The notes beneath the pieces were generated by a model. It searched no databases. It saw only the letters and a program-made list of their open reading frames with translations, and was not told the DNA's origin. From assembly GCA_019638675.1 (NCBI GenBank), contig JAHBTE010000001.1:1210605-1274604 (forward strand): DNA of 64,000 nucleotides. The letters run 5' to 3'. Source of the stretch: Fimbriimonadaceae bacterium (lineage in GTDB: Bacteria > Armatimonadota > Fimbriimonadia > Fimbriimonadales > Fimbriimonadaceae). Position numbers and translations under genes: made by a program. This document shows, one piece after another, positions 50,488 through 59,922 of this stretch (position 1 is the first letter of the stretch; each line of letters starts with the position of its first letter).

Positions 50488-52680
50488 ATGCGAAGTTTTG
50501 TTCTATTAATGGTCTTGGCGCTAGCCGGAATTGGGTTTGCGGATGATACTCCTGGTCATTCTAAACACGGGTCTGCATACGATTCGGGGATGCGAACCAA
50601 ACCGTGGGAAATCGCCGGAGTTGGGGATGCTCCTTTCCCGATATCTACAACTGACCCCGAAGTTCAAAAGTGGTTTAACCAAGGAAACGCACTACTTCAT
50701 TCATTTTGGTTTGAAGAGGCGGAGCGATCATTCCGCTGGTGTTTGAAGCTTGATCCCGAGTGTGCCATGGCGTACTTGGGCCTCGCGCGTTGCGGGTTCA
50801 GCTGGTTCTCAATGGGTGCACCCAGTTTTGAAGGAAAAGAATTTGAGCGTTATCGAGAATTTCTAAAGCAAGCGGTGAAACGAAAGTATTCCGGCACCGA
50901 ACGCGAGCAAATGTATATCGAGGCTTATGAAAAAGCCACAGCAGAATCAAGCAAGGACCACATGAAAACTCTTTGCAACGAGCTGGAAAAAGTGGCGATT
51001 AAGTTTCCCGATGATATCGAAGCCAAGGCACTACTGGCACTACATAACATTGGAAATGGTAGCGCTCTGGCTAACGATTTTTTGATTAAGCAGGTGCTTG
51101 CCGTCAACCCGATGCACCCGGGGGCACATCACGCGAGTATCCACAACTGGGATGGAATTTCCAATTTACAAGCTATTGATAGCTGTGAACTATACGGTCG
51201 AGCCGCCCCAGGTACAGGTCACTCTCTCCATATGCCGGGGCACGTTTACAGCAAGTTAGGAATGTGGCATGAGGCGGCCATTGCGATGGATTCTGCCGCC
51301 AGAACCGAGCTTCGGTACATGAATGACCGACTCGCTTTGCCATTCGAGACCTGGAACTATCCTCACAATCGCAACTACCTTTGCTATATCCAGGAGCAAC
51401 TAGGCATGGCTGAAATGGCTTTGCAAGGAGCGAGAGATCTCCTGCGCGCTCCCAAGGATCCAGAGTTTAATCCTGTCGAACAAGGCGGGTTGGTTTCCCA
51501 AGGCAGGGAGGCAGTCATTAGGAACCTGATGAAGTTCGAGCGATGGAATGACATTCTTAAACAAGGATTTGTTGATTGGGGTGGGCTCAACGATTTCGAT
51601 CTTTTGGGAAGACACTTCGCGCAAGCGATTGCGAACGCGGGCGTCGGGAAAGAAGCTGAGTCGAAAAAGAGCCTCGATTTTCTCAAGAAGGTGATCAAAA
51701 AGCTTGCTGGGCCGCGTGAAAAAGCCGATGAGCAGACCGCTTACTTCTTCTTTTTCGAGGACATCGCAAGCGCAATGTATATGACTGAATTTGGTGATGC
51801 AAAAGAAGCAGAGAAACTTTGGATCAGCACTGCGAAATCTGAGCAAAAAATGCGAGACGCTTATATGTTTCCGAACGATCCTCCCGGACAGCCTTGGCCG
51901 GTTCAGCGGTTGCTTGGAGATTTCTATTACAAGAACGGAAAATACGCTCAAGCCATAGAAAGTTACGACCTCGCGCTCGAACATGAACCAAACGACGGGT
52001 TCTCGCTGGCTGGGCTAGCCTTGAGCTACGCCAAGTCGGGCAACACCGAACGAGCCACTCACTTCGCCAGTCGGCTAGAGTACGTGTGGTCGAACGCTGA
52101 TCGGGATTTGAAATGGTTGGTTGAAGTCCGAAAGTTGGGATTGAATCCTGAGCCTGTTGCCGTAACTCCGCGACCGGAGCGAACCTATCAACCTAAGTTG
52201 CTGGATTCGATTGGCCCGATGAATTGGAGCCCATTTAAAGCACCTAAGCTACAGGTTCTTGATCGGGATGGGAAGCAAGTTCAAATTGAAGATTACAAAG
52301 GCAAGAATGTCTTGCTGATCTACTTCCTTGGAGATGCGTGTGTGCACTGCGTTGGTCAGCTCAAGGCGATCAATGACCGAGGAAATGACTTCGCAAATGA
52401 AAACACTGTGATTCTTGCAGTTTGCAGTGCGACTCCGGAAACGCTGAAATCTTCGGTTGTTCTTTCAGAAGTCAAGATGAACTTTCTATCGGACAACAAT
52501 CACGAGAATGCTCGTAGATTCTCCTCTTATGATGACTTTGAAGAGATGGAACTCCATTCCACGATCCTGATTGACAAGGATGGATTTGTTCGTTGGAAGC
52601 GCACGGGCGGCGATCCTTTCATGGATATTAGATTCCTACTGAACGAACTCAAACGGATAAACGCAGAAGCTAAAAAATAA
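50488..52680 (+). CDS. TPR protein with C-terminal thioredoxin-like domain
   Basis: A 730-residue exported protein with a signal peptide (FVLLMVLALAGIGFA). Residues 40-540 contain many tetratricopeptide-type helical repeats, including FNQGNALLHSFWFEEAERSF at the start and YAQAIESYDLALEHEP near the end. The last 150 residues form a thioredoxin/AhpC-like domain with active-site CVHC near residue 620 and TLIDKDGFVRW-type ending (TILIDKDGFVRWKR). Similar TPR-plus-redoxin proteins are found in secreted protein sets of many soil bacteria; the redox partner is unknown. It ends at a perfect palindrome terminator. Confidence 0.87.
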   Translation: MRSFVLLMVLALAGIGFADDTPGHSKHGSAYDSGMRTKPWEIAGVGDAPFPISTTDPEVQKWFNQGNALLHSFWFEEAERSFRWCLKLDPECAMAYLGLARCGFSWFSMGAPSFEGKEFERYREFLKQAVKRKYSGTEREQMYIEAYEKATAESSKDHMKTLCNELEKVAIKFPDDIEAKALLALHNIGNGSALANDFLIKQVLAVNPMHPGAHHASIHNWDGISNLQAIDSCELYGRAAPGTGHSLHMPGHVYSKLGMWHEAAIAMDSAARTELRYMNDRLALPFETWNYPHNRNYLCYIQEQLGMAEMALQGARDLLRAPKDPEFNPVEQGGLVSQGREAVIRNLMKFERWNDILKQGFVDWGGLNDFDLLGRHFAQAIANAGVGKEAESKKSLDFLKKVIKKLAGPREKADEQTAYFFFFEDIASAMYMTEFGDAKEAEKLWISTAKSEQKMRDAYMFPNDPPGQPWPVQRLLGDFYYKNGKYAQAIESYDLALEHEPNDGFSLAGLALSYAKSGNTERATHFASRLEYVWSNADRDLKWLVEVRKLGLNPEPVAVTPRPERTYQPKLLDSIGPMNWSPFKAPKLQVLDRDGKQVQIEDYKGKNVLLIYFLGDACVHCVGQLKAINDRGNDFANENTVILAVCSATPETLKSSVVLSEVKMNFLSDNNHENARRFSSYDDFEEMELHSTILIDKDGFVRWKRTGGDPFMDIRFLLNELKRINAEAKK

Positions 52681-52710
52681 TTCATCCGGGCGAAATTTCG
52701 CCCGGATGAA
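52681..52710. terminator. Perfect 30-nt palindromic terminator
   Basis: TTCATCCGGGCGAAA is followed directly by its exact reverse complement TTTCGCCCGGATGAA (52696-52710). A-rich sequence precedes and T-rich follows, serving both the TPR gene and convergent S9 peptidase gene. Confidence 0.88.
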
Positions 52711-52721
52711 TTCTGTGAGTA

Positions 52722-55229
52722 TTAGCCCTTCCCATTCATATCAGCACTGCCTCGGTAACGGTCACCGAGCAAGTGTTCGCAGAAGTATTCGAACATCATG
52801 TTTTGGAAGTAGCCTTGCATTGGGCCAAAGCCATGCGCCTGACCCGGCATCATCATCATGTCGAACCGCTTGTTGGCCTTGATGAGCGCATCTACCAGGC
52901 GAATCGTATTTGCCGGGTGGACGTTGTTATCCATATCGCCGTGTACAAGCAGCAACTTGCCGTTCAGATTGGCCGCAAGTTCAGTTGTGGTTGGCACTTT
53001 GATCTGGAACTCTGATTTATTTTCCTGCTCAGTGCCTTGCTGATTTTGCCGTCCCTGACCGCCAGTTCGGTTTTGTTGAGCTTCAAGTTCATTTTGTTCA
53101 AATGCATAAGCGTCCATTGGAGTGAAGATGCTGTCCAGCCACATTTCATCTGGGGTTCTGTCACCCTGTTGCTGACCAGTTTGCCCAGTTGCAGTTCCTT
53201 CTTTCAGACCATGGTGTTGTTCGCTCCAGTTTTGGTTGTAGATGTTGTTATCGTGGTTGCCAGCGGAAGAAACACCAACTTTGAAGAAGTTGTTGTACGG
53301 AGGCAATAGCATTGCCGCGGCGGTCATGAATCCACCACCGGAGTGACCATAAATGCCAACTCGATCAATGTCAATCCAGCTATGCCGAGCCGCGAGTTGC
53401 TCTACACCTATTTTCTTATCTGCTAGCCCGTAGTCGCGGAGGTTGTAGTAACCGTAGCTGTGATAAGCATTTGATCGTTGGGGGCTTCCACCGCGGTTGC
53501 CAATTTGAATAACGATGAATCCAAGCTGGGCAAGCTGTTGCGTTGAAGCGGTTGCAGAGAATCCATAAGAAACAGACTCGGTTTGCGGGCCTGGGTAAAC
53601 GTTGAGAATGATCGGATATTGCTTTTTGGAATCAAAATCAAATGGCTTCCACATGTTGCCATAAATGTTTGTGACCCCATCAGCGGCCTTCACAACAAAG
53701 GTCTCTGGCATTTTCCAGCCCATTTCATAGAGCCGGCTGATGTCCATATCTTCCAAATCCATAACTTCTTTGCCGTTCGCGTCAAACAGAACGTTCCTGG
53801 TTGGCATATCAACACGGGAACTTGAGTCGATCGAAAACTTGCGTGACGGAGTAAATGTTGTGGAATGGTTTGCGTCGCCTGGATTCAGCAAGCGAAGATC
53901 AGTACCATCTAACTTCACTTGATAAGTGTGCGTGTAGTAGGGATTTTCGTTCGCTTCACGGCCAACTCCACGAATCCAAGCGAGGCCTTTCTTTTCATCC
54001 AAGGCTACAACAGATTCCGCACGCCATGGACCAGAGGTGATCTTATTTTTGAGATTGCCATCGTGATCGTAGAGGTAGAAATGACCCCAACCAGCGCGTT
54101 CCGAAAACCAAATAAAGTCTCCACCTGGCTTCACGTATCGAACTGATTGTCGTTCTAAGTAAGCATTTTCAACGGATTCAGTGAGCAAAACTTTGATCTG
54201 GTCCGTTGCAAGGTCTACTTCGCAGAGTTCAAGGTTGCGTTGCAACCTGTCGCGGCGGACGAACCGGAGTCGGTTAGATGCTTCCGGCCAATGAATGTCG
54301 GAAATGGTTTGGTCCTTCCACTTGTCAGCCTTGATTTTTTTAAAGGTTTTTGAATCCCGAATGAAAACCCAGAGTTCAGTTTGCGGAACATCTGGTTCTC
54401 CAGGCATCGCGTATTTGTAGCTCATCAAAGTCGGGCGTGGATTGGCCAAGTTATTGACCAAGAACAGTTCTTTTACTTTGCGGGAATCAAATCGCGAGAT
54501 GTAAAACGCTTTTGAATCTTTTGACCAGGTTACATTGGCGCGGGATTTTCGTGGAGATGACTGCTGGCTTGAGTTGCCGCCGCCGTTGTCTTCTTCATCT
54601 TCTTGCTGCTGACGACCGAATCCGCCACCTCCACCGAAGCTGTAATATTGCTCCCCATCTTTTGAAAGTTGAGTGGCATTCTCGTCCTTCTCTCCTTCAA
54701 CAAAGTAAAGGTTGTTTTCCATCGCATAAACGAACGCCTTTTTATCGGGAGCTGTGTTTTTGTAATCTGGCGTTTGCCTTCGAGGTGGCTCAACTTTTTC
54801 AACGAACTTCAGCGTTTCTGTTTTCAGGTCGTATTCATATCGCATTGAGTCAACGACAAAAGTGAACTTCGTTCCGTCATCCGACATGCTGATCGTGTTG
54901 AACGGCAAAGCATTCGGTTCGTACGGTTTACGGTGAATAGTCGAAAGCTGCGCCGCAAGCTCGACGTGGTCGAATAGGCGTCGTTTGGCCTTCTTTTCGG
55001 GATCAACAAACATAAAGCGGGAGCCGTCAGCTTCTCGCCATAGATACCAGAACGAATCAGAGTCTTTGAGGAATTCTGGATTCAGCGTAGAGCTGTAAAT
55101 GTAAGGACGTAAGGTTGAGGAAGAAAATCGTTCAGCCTGTTTCCAGTTTCCTTGGTTTGATTGAGCAGAGAGAACAGCTGGCGCAAAACTTGCGAGCAAT
55201 GCCAAAGGCAGTAGGCGCGATCGGAGCAT
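52722..55229 (-). CDS. S9-family (DPP IV-like) peptidase
   Basis: An 835-residue secreted serine peptidase with a signal peptide (LLALLASFAPAVLSA-type: LPLALLASFAPAVLSA). A beta-propeller (DPPIV_N) spans about residues 110-480, and the alpha/beta-hydrolase catalytic domain about 560-830. The nucleophile lies in GHSGGGF, the acid in DMDNNVHP and the His in GQAHGF. It should cut dipeptides from the N-terminus of proline-type peptides. Two low-complexity Gln/Gly/Asn-rich insertions (near 200-230 and 730-770) interrupt the domains and are unusual for the family. Convergent with the TPR gene. Confidence 0.94.
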   Translation of the reverse strand: MLRSRLLPLALLASFAPAVLSAQSNQGNWKQAERFSSSTLRPYIYSSTLNPEFLKDSDSFWYLWREADGSRFMFVDPEKKAKRRLFDHVELAAQLSTIHRKPYEPNALPFNTISMSDDGTKFTFVVDSMRYEYDLKTETLKFVEKVEPPRRQTPDYKNTAPDKKAFVYAMENNLYFVEGEKDENATQLSKDGEQYYSFGGGGGFGRQQQEDEEDNGGGNSSQQSSPRKSRANVTWSKDSKAFYISRFDSRKVKELFLVNNLANPRPTLMSYKYAMPGEPDVPQTELWVFIRDSKTFKKIKADKWKDQTISDIHWPEASNRLRFVRRDRLQRNLELCEVDLATDQIKVLLTESVENAYLERQSVRYVKPGGDFIWFSERAGWGHFYLYDHDGNLKNKITSGPWRAESVVALDEKKGLAWIRGVGREANENPYYTHTYQVKLDGTDLRLLNPGDANHSTTFTPSRKFSIDSSSRVDMPTRNVLFDANGKEVMDLEDMDISRLYEMGWKMPETFVVKAADGVTNIYGNMWKPFDFDSKKQYPIILNVYPGPQTESVSYGFSATASTQQLAQLGFIVIQIGNRGGSPQRSNAYHSYGYYNLRDYGLADKKIGVEQLAARHSWIDIDRVGIYGHSGGGFMTAAAMLLPPYNNFFKVGVSSAGNHDNNIYNQNWSEQHHGLKEGTATGQTGQQQGDRTPDEMWLDSIFTPMDAYAFEQNELEAQQNRTGGQGRQNQQGTEQENKSEFQIKVPTTTELAANLNGKLLLVHGDMDNNVHPANTIRLVDALIKANKRFDMMMMPGQAHGFGPMQGYFQNMMFEYFCEHLLGDRYRGSADMNGKG

Positions 55230-55398
55230 TTTTCAAGTTTGACCAAAAGCGGTAATGGGATTGCAAGTTTGATCTTGTTTTTTCAACACGCTCAAGTTAT
55301 TAGGTCATCCAAATCCTAGGCATTTGAATTGCCCGTAGAAGTAGATCGTCTAAATAACTAAGAGTTCATATGGAACAAAGTACGGAGAGCGAGAGAAA

Positions 55399-56508
55399 GT
55401 GAGTTTGGTCGCATTGTTTTTCAATGCCCTTTTGGGCCACCCATACACGCCGCAAAGCCTATTGACTGTCCCTTCTGAGATAAGGGGCGACTATATCGTT
55501 TCTCAATCCGTTATTGTGCAGAACCAAACCATTAACCTTCGGGGTACGCCGGAAAAGCCAGCACGGTTAGTGTTCCAAGGGAACGGGTCGCAATTTAAGA
55601 ACAATCAGGTCGTGGGATATGGAAAGGTCGTTTTTTGGAACGCCAAGAATGTAGTCGCAGAAGATAACAGCTTTTCCACTGCAGGGAAGGCGCAACTTCA
55701 TTTAATCGCTACGCCAAATGCACGGGTTATAGGCAATACGTTTAATGGCAAGGGGAACGATGATTCACTCTTACTGATTGAACCTGGGCATCAGTGGCAG
55801 CTTCCAGATGCTGCAACATACGGGCATAAACTGAATTTGAATGCCCGGTTTGATGGTGGACAAAACCGACTCCAGCAAATTAATCCGCTAAAAGCAGATA
55901 GACGTGGATACTATTCAGGTGGAGATAGGCTTCGGCTAGAATACGGGAATCTGACACCCGTATACGAGCCATCTGCAGCTCACCATAACAAGTGGTTTGT
56001 TTGGGGAAAGGACAATGCAGTTAAGGAAGCGCGCTTGATTTCTGCGGACAAACAAGGAGTTACGCTAGCAGTTTCCGGCTTAAAAAATGGTCTTGTTCGG
56101 TACATCACTTACAATCCAAAAGCTTTGATACCTGGCGTAATCGTAAGAGGAAACAAGCTGTATGGACCAGGCAAACTCAGCGGATTTTCTGGATATGGCT
56201 TGAAAGACGCTTTGGTTGAGGGGAACACGGCAATCGGTTTTAAGGACTACGGATTAGGCTTGGAAATTTCTTCAGGAAGTTTTATCCGCAACGTCGCCTC
56301 TGGAAACCAAGAAAGCAACGTGCCTGGTACTGCTCGATTCTGGAATCAGATGGAAGTCGTAGCTCCAATTGGCAAGTTTGTTCTGAGAGAGAATACTGGG
56401 ATGGTCGGTGAGGTCACTTGGTATTACCCTCAAGGTTTTATAGATTCAGATAGAGAAACCCGAAAACCGAAAGTTGATTGGCTATCGTTGAGCGAAATAT
56501 ACAATTAA
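55399..56508 (+). CDS. Right-handed beta-helix secreted protein
   Basis: A 369-residue protein of the same family as the gene at 47760. GFSGYGLKDALVEGN and FKDYGLGLEISSG match GFSGYFVDQFALKDN and REDYGLGVEMGSN there. Short beta-strand repeats (VIVQNQTINLRG, VVAEDNSFST, ARVIGNTFNG) suggest a parallel beta-helix. The signal peptide is short (SLVALFFNALLG). No catalytic residues are obvious. The GTG start at 55399 follows a 10-codon mini-ORF whose TGA overlaps it. GC content is higher than in the other copy. A sugar-lyase or adhesion function is possible but not shown. Confidence 0.68.
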   Translation: MSLVALFFNALLGHPYTPQSLLTVPSEIRGDYIVSQSVIVQNQTINLRGTPEKPARLVFQGNGSQFKNNQVVGYGKVVFWNAKNVVAEDNSFSTAGKAQLHLIATPNARVIGNTFNGKGNDDSLLLIEPGHQWQLPDAATYGHKLNLNARFDGGQNRLQQINPLKADRRGYYSGGDRLRLEYGNLTPVYEPSAAHHNKWFVWGKDNAVKEARLISADKQGVTLAVSGLKNGLVRYITYNPKALIPGVIVRGNKLYGPGKLSGFSGYGLKDALVEGNTAIGFKDYGLGLEISSGSFIRNVASGNQESNVPGTARFWNQMEVVAPIGKFVLRENTGMVGEVTWYYPQGFIDSDRETRKPKVDWLSLSEIYN

Positions 56509-56552
56509 GATAAGATTTTTGTTGTAATCGAGAATCCAAACAAGGATTACGC

Positions 56553-57254
56553 ATGAAGATATTTACCTTTGGGTTGGCGAAAGTTCCGGTAAGCAAAACT
56601 ATTCGAGCGTTAATTGATCCTCCAACAAGTGCTTCCGTGCCGGGGTTGATTCATGCTGAATGTATGACTGCCATGAAGTTGGGTTCGCCGATTTTGTCGC
56701 TCGGCAGAATGCAGTTGGGCCAGTTCGCAATGTTTGCAGAATGGGATAGCGAAGAAGCAATTGAAGACTTTTTGATGAAGACATCCTTGGGTCAACAGCT
56801 GAACGCAGGCTGGCATTTAAGAATGAGCTTTCTCCGTCGCTGGGGGTCTGTAAGAGAGTTTGCAGACCTTCCTGAAGATACGGGATTATGTGATCCGAAG
56901 GCACCAGTTGCCGCCTACACGCTGGCTCGGATGAGAATTCCGGAAGTGCCCCGATTTATCAAATGGGGAAAGCCAGTTGAAGAACTGGTGCGAGATCATC
57001 CAGAAACTACTTTAGCACTGGCCGCGATTCGATATCCTCGTTCAGTTGCCACTTTTTCAGTTTGGAATTCGCAAAAAGCCATGACAGATATGGTTCAAGG
57101 GCACAGTCAGGTAGATGAACCCGCGCGCCATGTAAATGCAATGGTTGAACGTGACCGGCGTAATTTTCACCGTGAATTCACGACGTTACGTTTTAAGCCT
57201 CTATCTGAACATGGTTCCTGGGAGGGTCGCTCTGGATTTGTGCCCGGAATTTGA
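56553..57254 (+). CDS. Dimeric alpha/beta-barrel protein, possibly CrtA-like
   Basis: A 233-residue protein with two similar halves, each holding a beta-strand pattern like a dimeric alpha/beta barrel (LGRMQLGQFAMFAEWDS; PRSVATFSVWNSQ). The sequence RDHPETTLALAAIRYPRSVATFSVW, with FIKWGKPV before it, looks like the family of spheroidene monooxygenase (CrtA) and related heme-type proteins. That family assignment is from general pattern only. AAGGA sits 8 nt before the ATG. If CrtA-like it would modify carotenoids, which would suit the light-response genes a few kb away. Confidence 0.5.
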   Translation: MKIFTFGLAKVPVSKTIRALIDPPTSASVPGLIHAECMTAMKLGSPILSLGRMQLGQFAMFAEWDSEEAIEDFLMKTSLGQQLNAGWHLRMSFLRRWGSVREFADLPEDTGLCDPKAPVAAYTLARMRIPEVPRFIKWGKPVEELVRDHPETTLALAAIRYPRSVATFSVWNSQKAMTDMVQGHSQVDEPARHVNAMVERDRRNFHREFTTLRFKPLSEHGSWEGRSGFVPGI

Positions 57255-57274
57255 CGAATATATTTTCGTGCTAT

Positions 57275-58834
57275 CTATTTGTGGCTTTTGGCTTTGCGAA
57301 CAGCCTCAAGTGCCTGGATTACACCAGCACCGTGAAGAAAGTCTCTTCCAGGTTCGCCTATATCTTTAGCCGTTTCTTCAATAATCCGTTTAACCTGCCA
57401 TGCGTTGATTTCTTTATTCGCCGAGAACATGAGAGCGGCGACTCCAGCGGCGTGCGGGCCAGCAAATGAGTTACCCTGCGGTCCGGTCACCAGAACATCT
57501 TTTTGTGATCCTTCAAAGATCGTTTTCCACTGAGGACGTCCCTCATCAGCAAGATTCCAGCACGGAAATCCAGATGCGGGAGCCGAAACATCTGGCTTAT
57601 TTAATGGTTTTGAATCCGGATAATCACTATAAAACTTCACATCAGACCAGGTCACCGGGCCTTTGCTACTGAAAGGTGGTCTTGAACCGCTCTCATCCGT
57701 TCCTGCTGCAGCAAGAACACAAGGAATATCTTTGGGCAAGGTGATTTGCTTACCTTCCGGAGCATTATTCGCGAAATTTCCTGCTCCTCCACAAAGGAGC
57801 ATTCCGGCGGCTGTTGCACCTTCTGCCGCTAGACGAAAAACTCCTCTATAATTGCCAAGCTCCATATTTACGAACATATAGCTCATCGAAAAAACGTCTG
57901 CGCCATTTGAGAGGGCGTATTCGAATCCGCTGAGGCAACCCATTCCGTTTATGATCATGAGTTTTGTGCGAGGGGCTACTCCAGATACAAACTTCTTTTC
58001 TTCGGTTGGTCTTCCTGCAATGATGCCAGCGCACATCGTGCCGTGAGAAGCACCGGCATTTCCTAATACAAGCCCAGATTGTTCGCTGGCATCCCAGCCA
58101 AAAATATCATCGACGTATCCGTTGGCATCATTGTCAATCCCGTCCAACTTTTCCTTTTTGTTTTGCCAAAGCGACTTCTGCAAGCTAGGAATATCGAATA
58201 TGCCGCCATCGTTCAAGGCGACGATTGTCCCTTCTCCGAAGGTGTTCTCTTTTTCCCAAACTTGATCGGCTTGAACTTGCTTGAGGTTCCAAGGGATTTC
58301 CATGCCTTTGAGGCTCAATGGGTGGCTGGAATCGTCCTCAATTGTGGAGATCGCTGATTGCATTGCTTTCTTACGAGTGTCATTGATCTCGGATGAAGAA
58401 CGTCTGGAAATGTGCTGTCTTAATCCAGGTGGGCCAGTTTGAAGATACACAAATGAAACGTCCGATCGGCTAGCCAAGGCCTTACACGCTTCCGCGCTGG
58501 CATCACAAGCAAACCCGTTGAGTATCCAAAATCTTCGCGCATTTTTGAGGTTGCCTTTTGCTTCTAATTCGCTGACAAAGCCCTTAATCTTGTCCCAGCT
58601 GTTATCGGAGTTCGCGTGAAGCTTGGTCAGAACTGCTTTCCTCACTTCTGATCTCGGGGTTGCTTCGTTGGTGGCGCAAAATATTTCGAAATCGCCTGAT
58701 TTTTTGAACAGCTGATTCTCCATCCGGACAAAAATGGGTTGCATCCCGGTAGCTGTTTCCAAACTCGTATCAAGTTTGCCGGAATATTGGCTGTTTAATT
58801 GGAGTATTCCAACGGCGACGAAAAGCAGTTGCAT
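57275..58834 (-). CDS. S8 subtilisin-family serine peptidase
   Basis: A 519-residue secreted protease. The signal peptide (MQLLFVAVGILQLNS) is followed by a long N-terminal region, then the subtilisin core. Its catalytic Asp is in ALNDGGI (instead of the usual IDTGI), His in GASHGTMCAGI, oxyanion Asn in GAGNFANN and Ser in GNSFAGPHAAGVAAL. All residues of the triad are present. It probably degrades extracellular proteins. It is transcribed in the same direction as the MerR regulator gene 133 nt upstream and may be independent. Several other peptidase genes lie within 10 kb. Confidence 0.92.
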   Translation of the reverse strand: MQLLFVAVGILQLNSQYSGKLDTSLETATGMQPIFVRMENQLFKKSGDFEIFCATNEATPRSEVRKAVLTKLHANSDNSWDKIKGFVSELEAKGNLKNARRFWILNGFACDASAEACKALASRSDVSFVYLQTGPPGLRQHISRRSSSEINDTRKKAMQSAISTIEDDSSHPLSLKGMEIPWNLKQVQADQVWEKENTFGEGTIVALNDGGIFDIPSLQKSLWQNKKEKLDGIDNDANGYVDDIFGWDASEQSGLVLGNAGASHGTMCAGIIAGRPTEEKKFVSGVAPRTKLMIINGMGCLSGFEYALSNGADVFSMSYMFVNMELGNYRGVFRLAAEGATAAGMLLCGGAGNFANNAPEGKQITLPKDIPCVLAAAGTDESGSRPPFSSKGPVTWSDVKFYSDYPDSKPLNKPDVSAPASGFPCWNLADEGRPQWKTIFEGSQKDVLVTGPQGNSFAGPHAAGVAALMFSANKEINAWQVKRIIEETAKDIGEPGRDFLHGAGVIQALEAVRKAKSHK

Positions 58835-58967
58835 TCTTAGGTTTTACTAGAAGGGAACCCAGTCTAGTTGCCTAATTTCATTTCTTTGACTGCCTTGGAC
58901 ATTCTTTGAGAGAACTTGTTCAAGTTGGAGACAATTTCGCATCGTGATTCGCACCATTTGAAAAAAC

Positions 58968-59858
58968 TCAGCTGAGAGACCGAAGCAACTGCTTGAGCGA
59001 TTGTTCGTCCGCGATAGTGTGTGCCCCAATCGCTTGGATTGTTTGCTGATAGTTGCTGGTGATTCGCCCCCCGATGATAATCGGAGTAGTTGGCAACAGC
59101 TCGCGTATTCTAAGAAGTTCGCTGTGCACCAGCGGATCATCTTCCGGATAGACCAGACTAAGCCCGACCGCATTTGAGTGAGTCTTAGCCGCTGCGGTGG
59201 CAATTTCGTCGGACGGCAAATTGGGGCCAAGATAGGTGACATTCCAGCCATGGCGGGCGGCAGAGATCGCGGCTAAAAGTGCGCCGATTTCATGAAGCTG
59301 ACCACTTGGAGTGGTGACTAATATCCGTGGTGCGTTGGTCGGAACTTGAATCGTTAGCCTCGCTTTCTCCAACTGAGTTCTGAGGACGGCTGATGCCAAG
59401 TGTTCTTGAGCGATGGATATCCTTCGTTCTTCCCAGCCCGTGTCTAGTTCATTGAGTAAAGGCACGACGACCTCAGATAGAAAGCGGTCAATTCCTAAAA
59501 CAATTCCAGCGTGTGCAAGTGCCTCTTCAAGTACATCCGCATCGAGGTTCATCATTGCTTGCAAACAAGCGGCTAAATAATTCCGATTACTGGCGAGGGG
59601 ATTTTCAATTTGAGAAGCGCTGTCTAAGTTCTGAAGCTCTTCAATTGAAAGGTTAGCAATCATTCCAATGCTATGCCCATGTTCCGTCGCGTGGCGTAAA
59701 AGCCTAAACCGCTCAATATCGCCCAAAGTGTATTTGCGACGGTTGGTGTCGGTTCTCTCTGGGTTGGTGACCCCATACCGCTTCTCCCACGCCCTGATTG
59801 TATGCACAGAAAGTCCAGAAGCTTTAGCAACTGCACTAATTGAATAAGTGGGGCACAC
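58968..59858 (-). CDS. MerR-type regulator with B12-binding domain (CarH/LitR-like)
   Basis: A 296-residue transcription regulator. Residues 1-75 are a MerR winged-helix domain with SISAVAKASGLSVHTIRAWEKRYG. Residues 90-290 hold a helical bundle and a cobalamin-binding fold. Trp142 and Glu152-His153 (WEERRISIAQEH) reproduce the Wx9EH motif of CarH photoreceptors, and His189 in GQLHEIGA matches the lower B12 ligand. Such proteins repress genes in the dark as AdoCbl-bound tetramers and release DNA in light. The start is GTG at 59858 with no strong Shine-Dalgarno. The divergent promoter carries several TAGACAA sites. It probably controls the fasciclin and lipid genes downstream. Confidence 0.88.
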   Translation of the reverse strand: MCPTYSISAVAKASGLSVHTIRAWEKRYGVTNPERTDTNRRKYTLGDIERFRLLRHATEHGHSIGMIANLSIEELQNLDSASQIENPLASNRNYLAACLQAMMNLDADVLEEALAHAGIVLGIDRFLSEVVVPLLNELDTGWEERRISIAQEHLASAVLRTQLEKARLTIQVPTNAPRILVTTPSGQLHEIGALLAAISAARHGWNVTYLGPNLPSDEIATAAAKTHSNAVGLSLVYPEDDPLVHSELLRIRELLPTTPIIIGGRITSNYQQTIQAIGAHTIADEQSLKQLLRSLS

Positions 59859-59863
59859 AGAAA

Positions 59864-59893
59864 ATTAAAGCCTACTTGTCTAGCTTCTGTCAA
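59864..59893 (-). promoter_or_regulatory. Promoter of the CarH-like gene with internal TAGACAAG
   Basis: On the minus strand TTGACA (complement of 59888-59893), 18-nt spacer and TTTAAT (complement of 59864-59869) form a promoter. TAGACAAG lies inside the spacer, suggesting autoregulation. Confidence 0.6.
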
Positions 59894-59922
59894 TAAAAAT
59901 ATAGCAATGAACAGGACTTTTT

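Noticed and set aside
58847-59251. Minus-strand frame over the end of the regulator gene
   Set aside because: It is in another frame of the recognised B12-binding domain.
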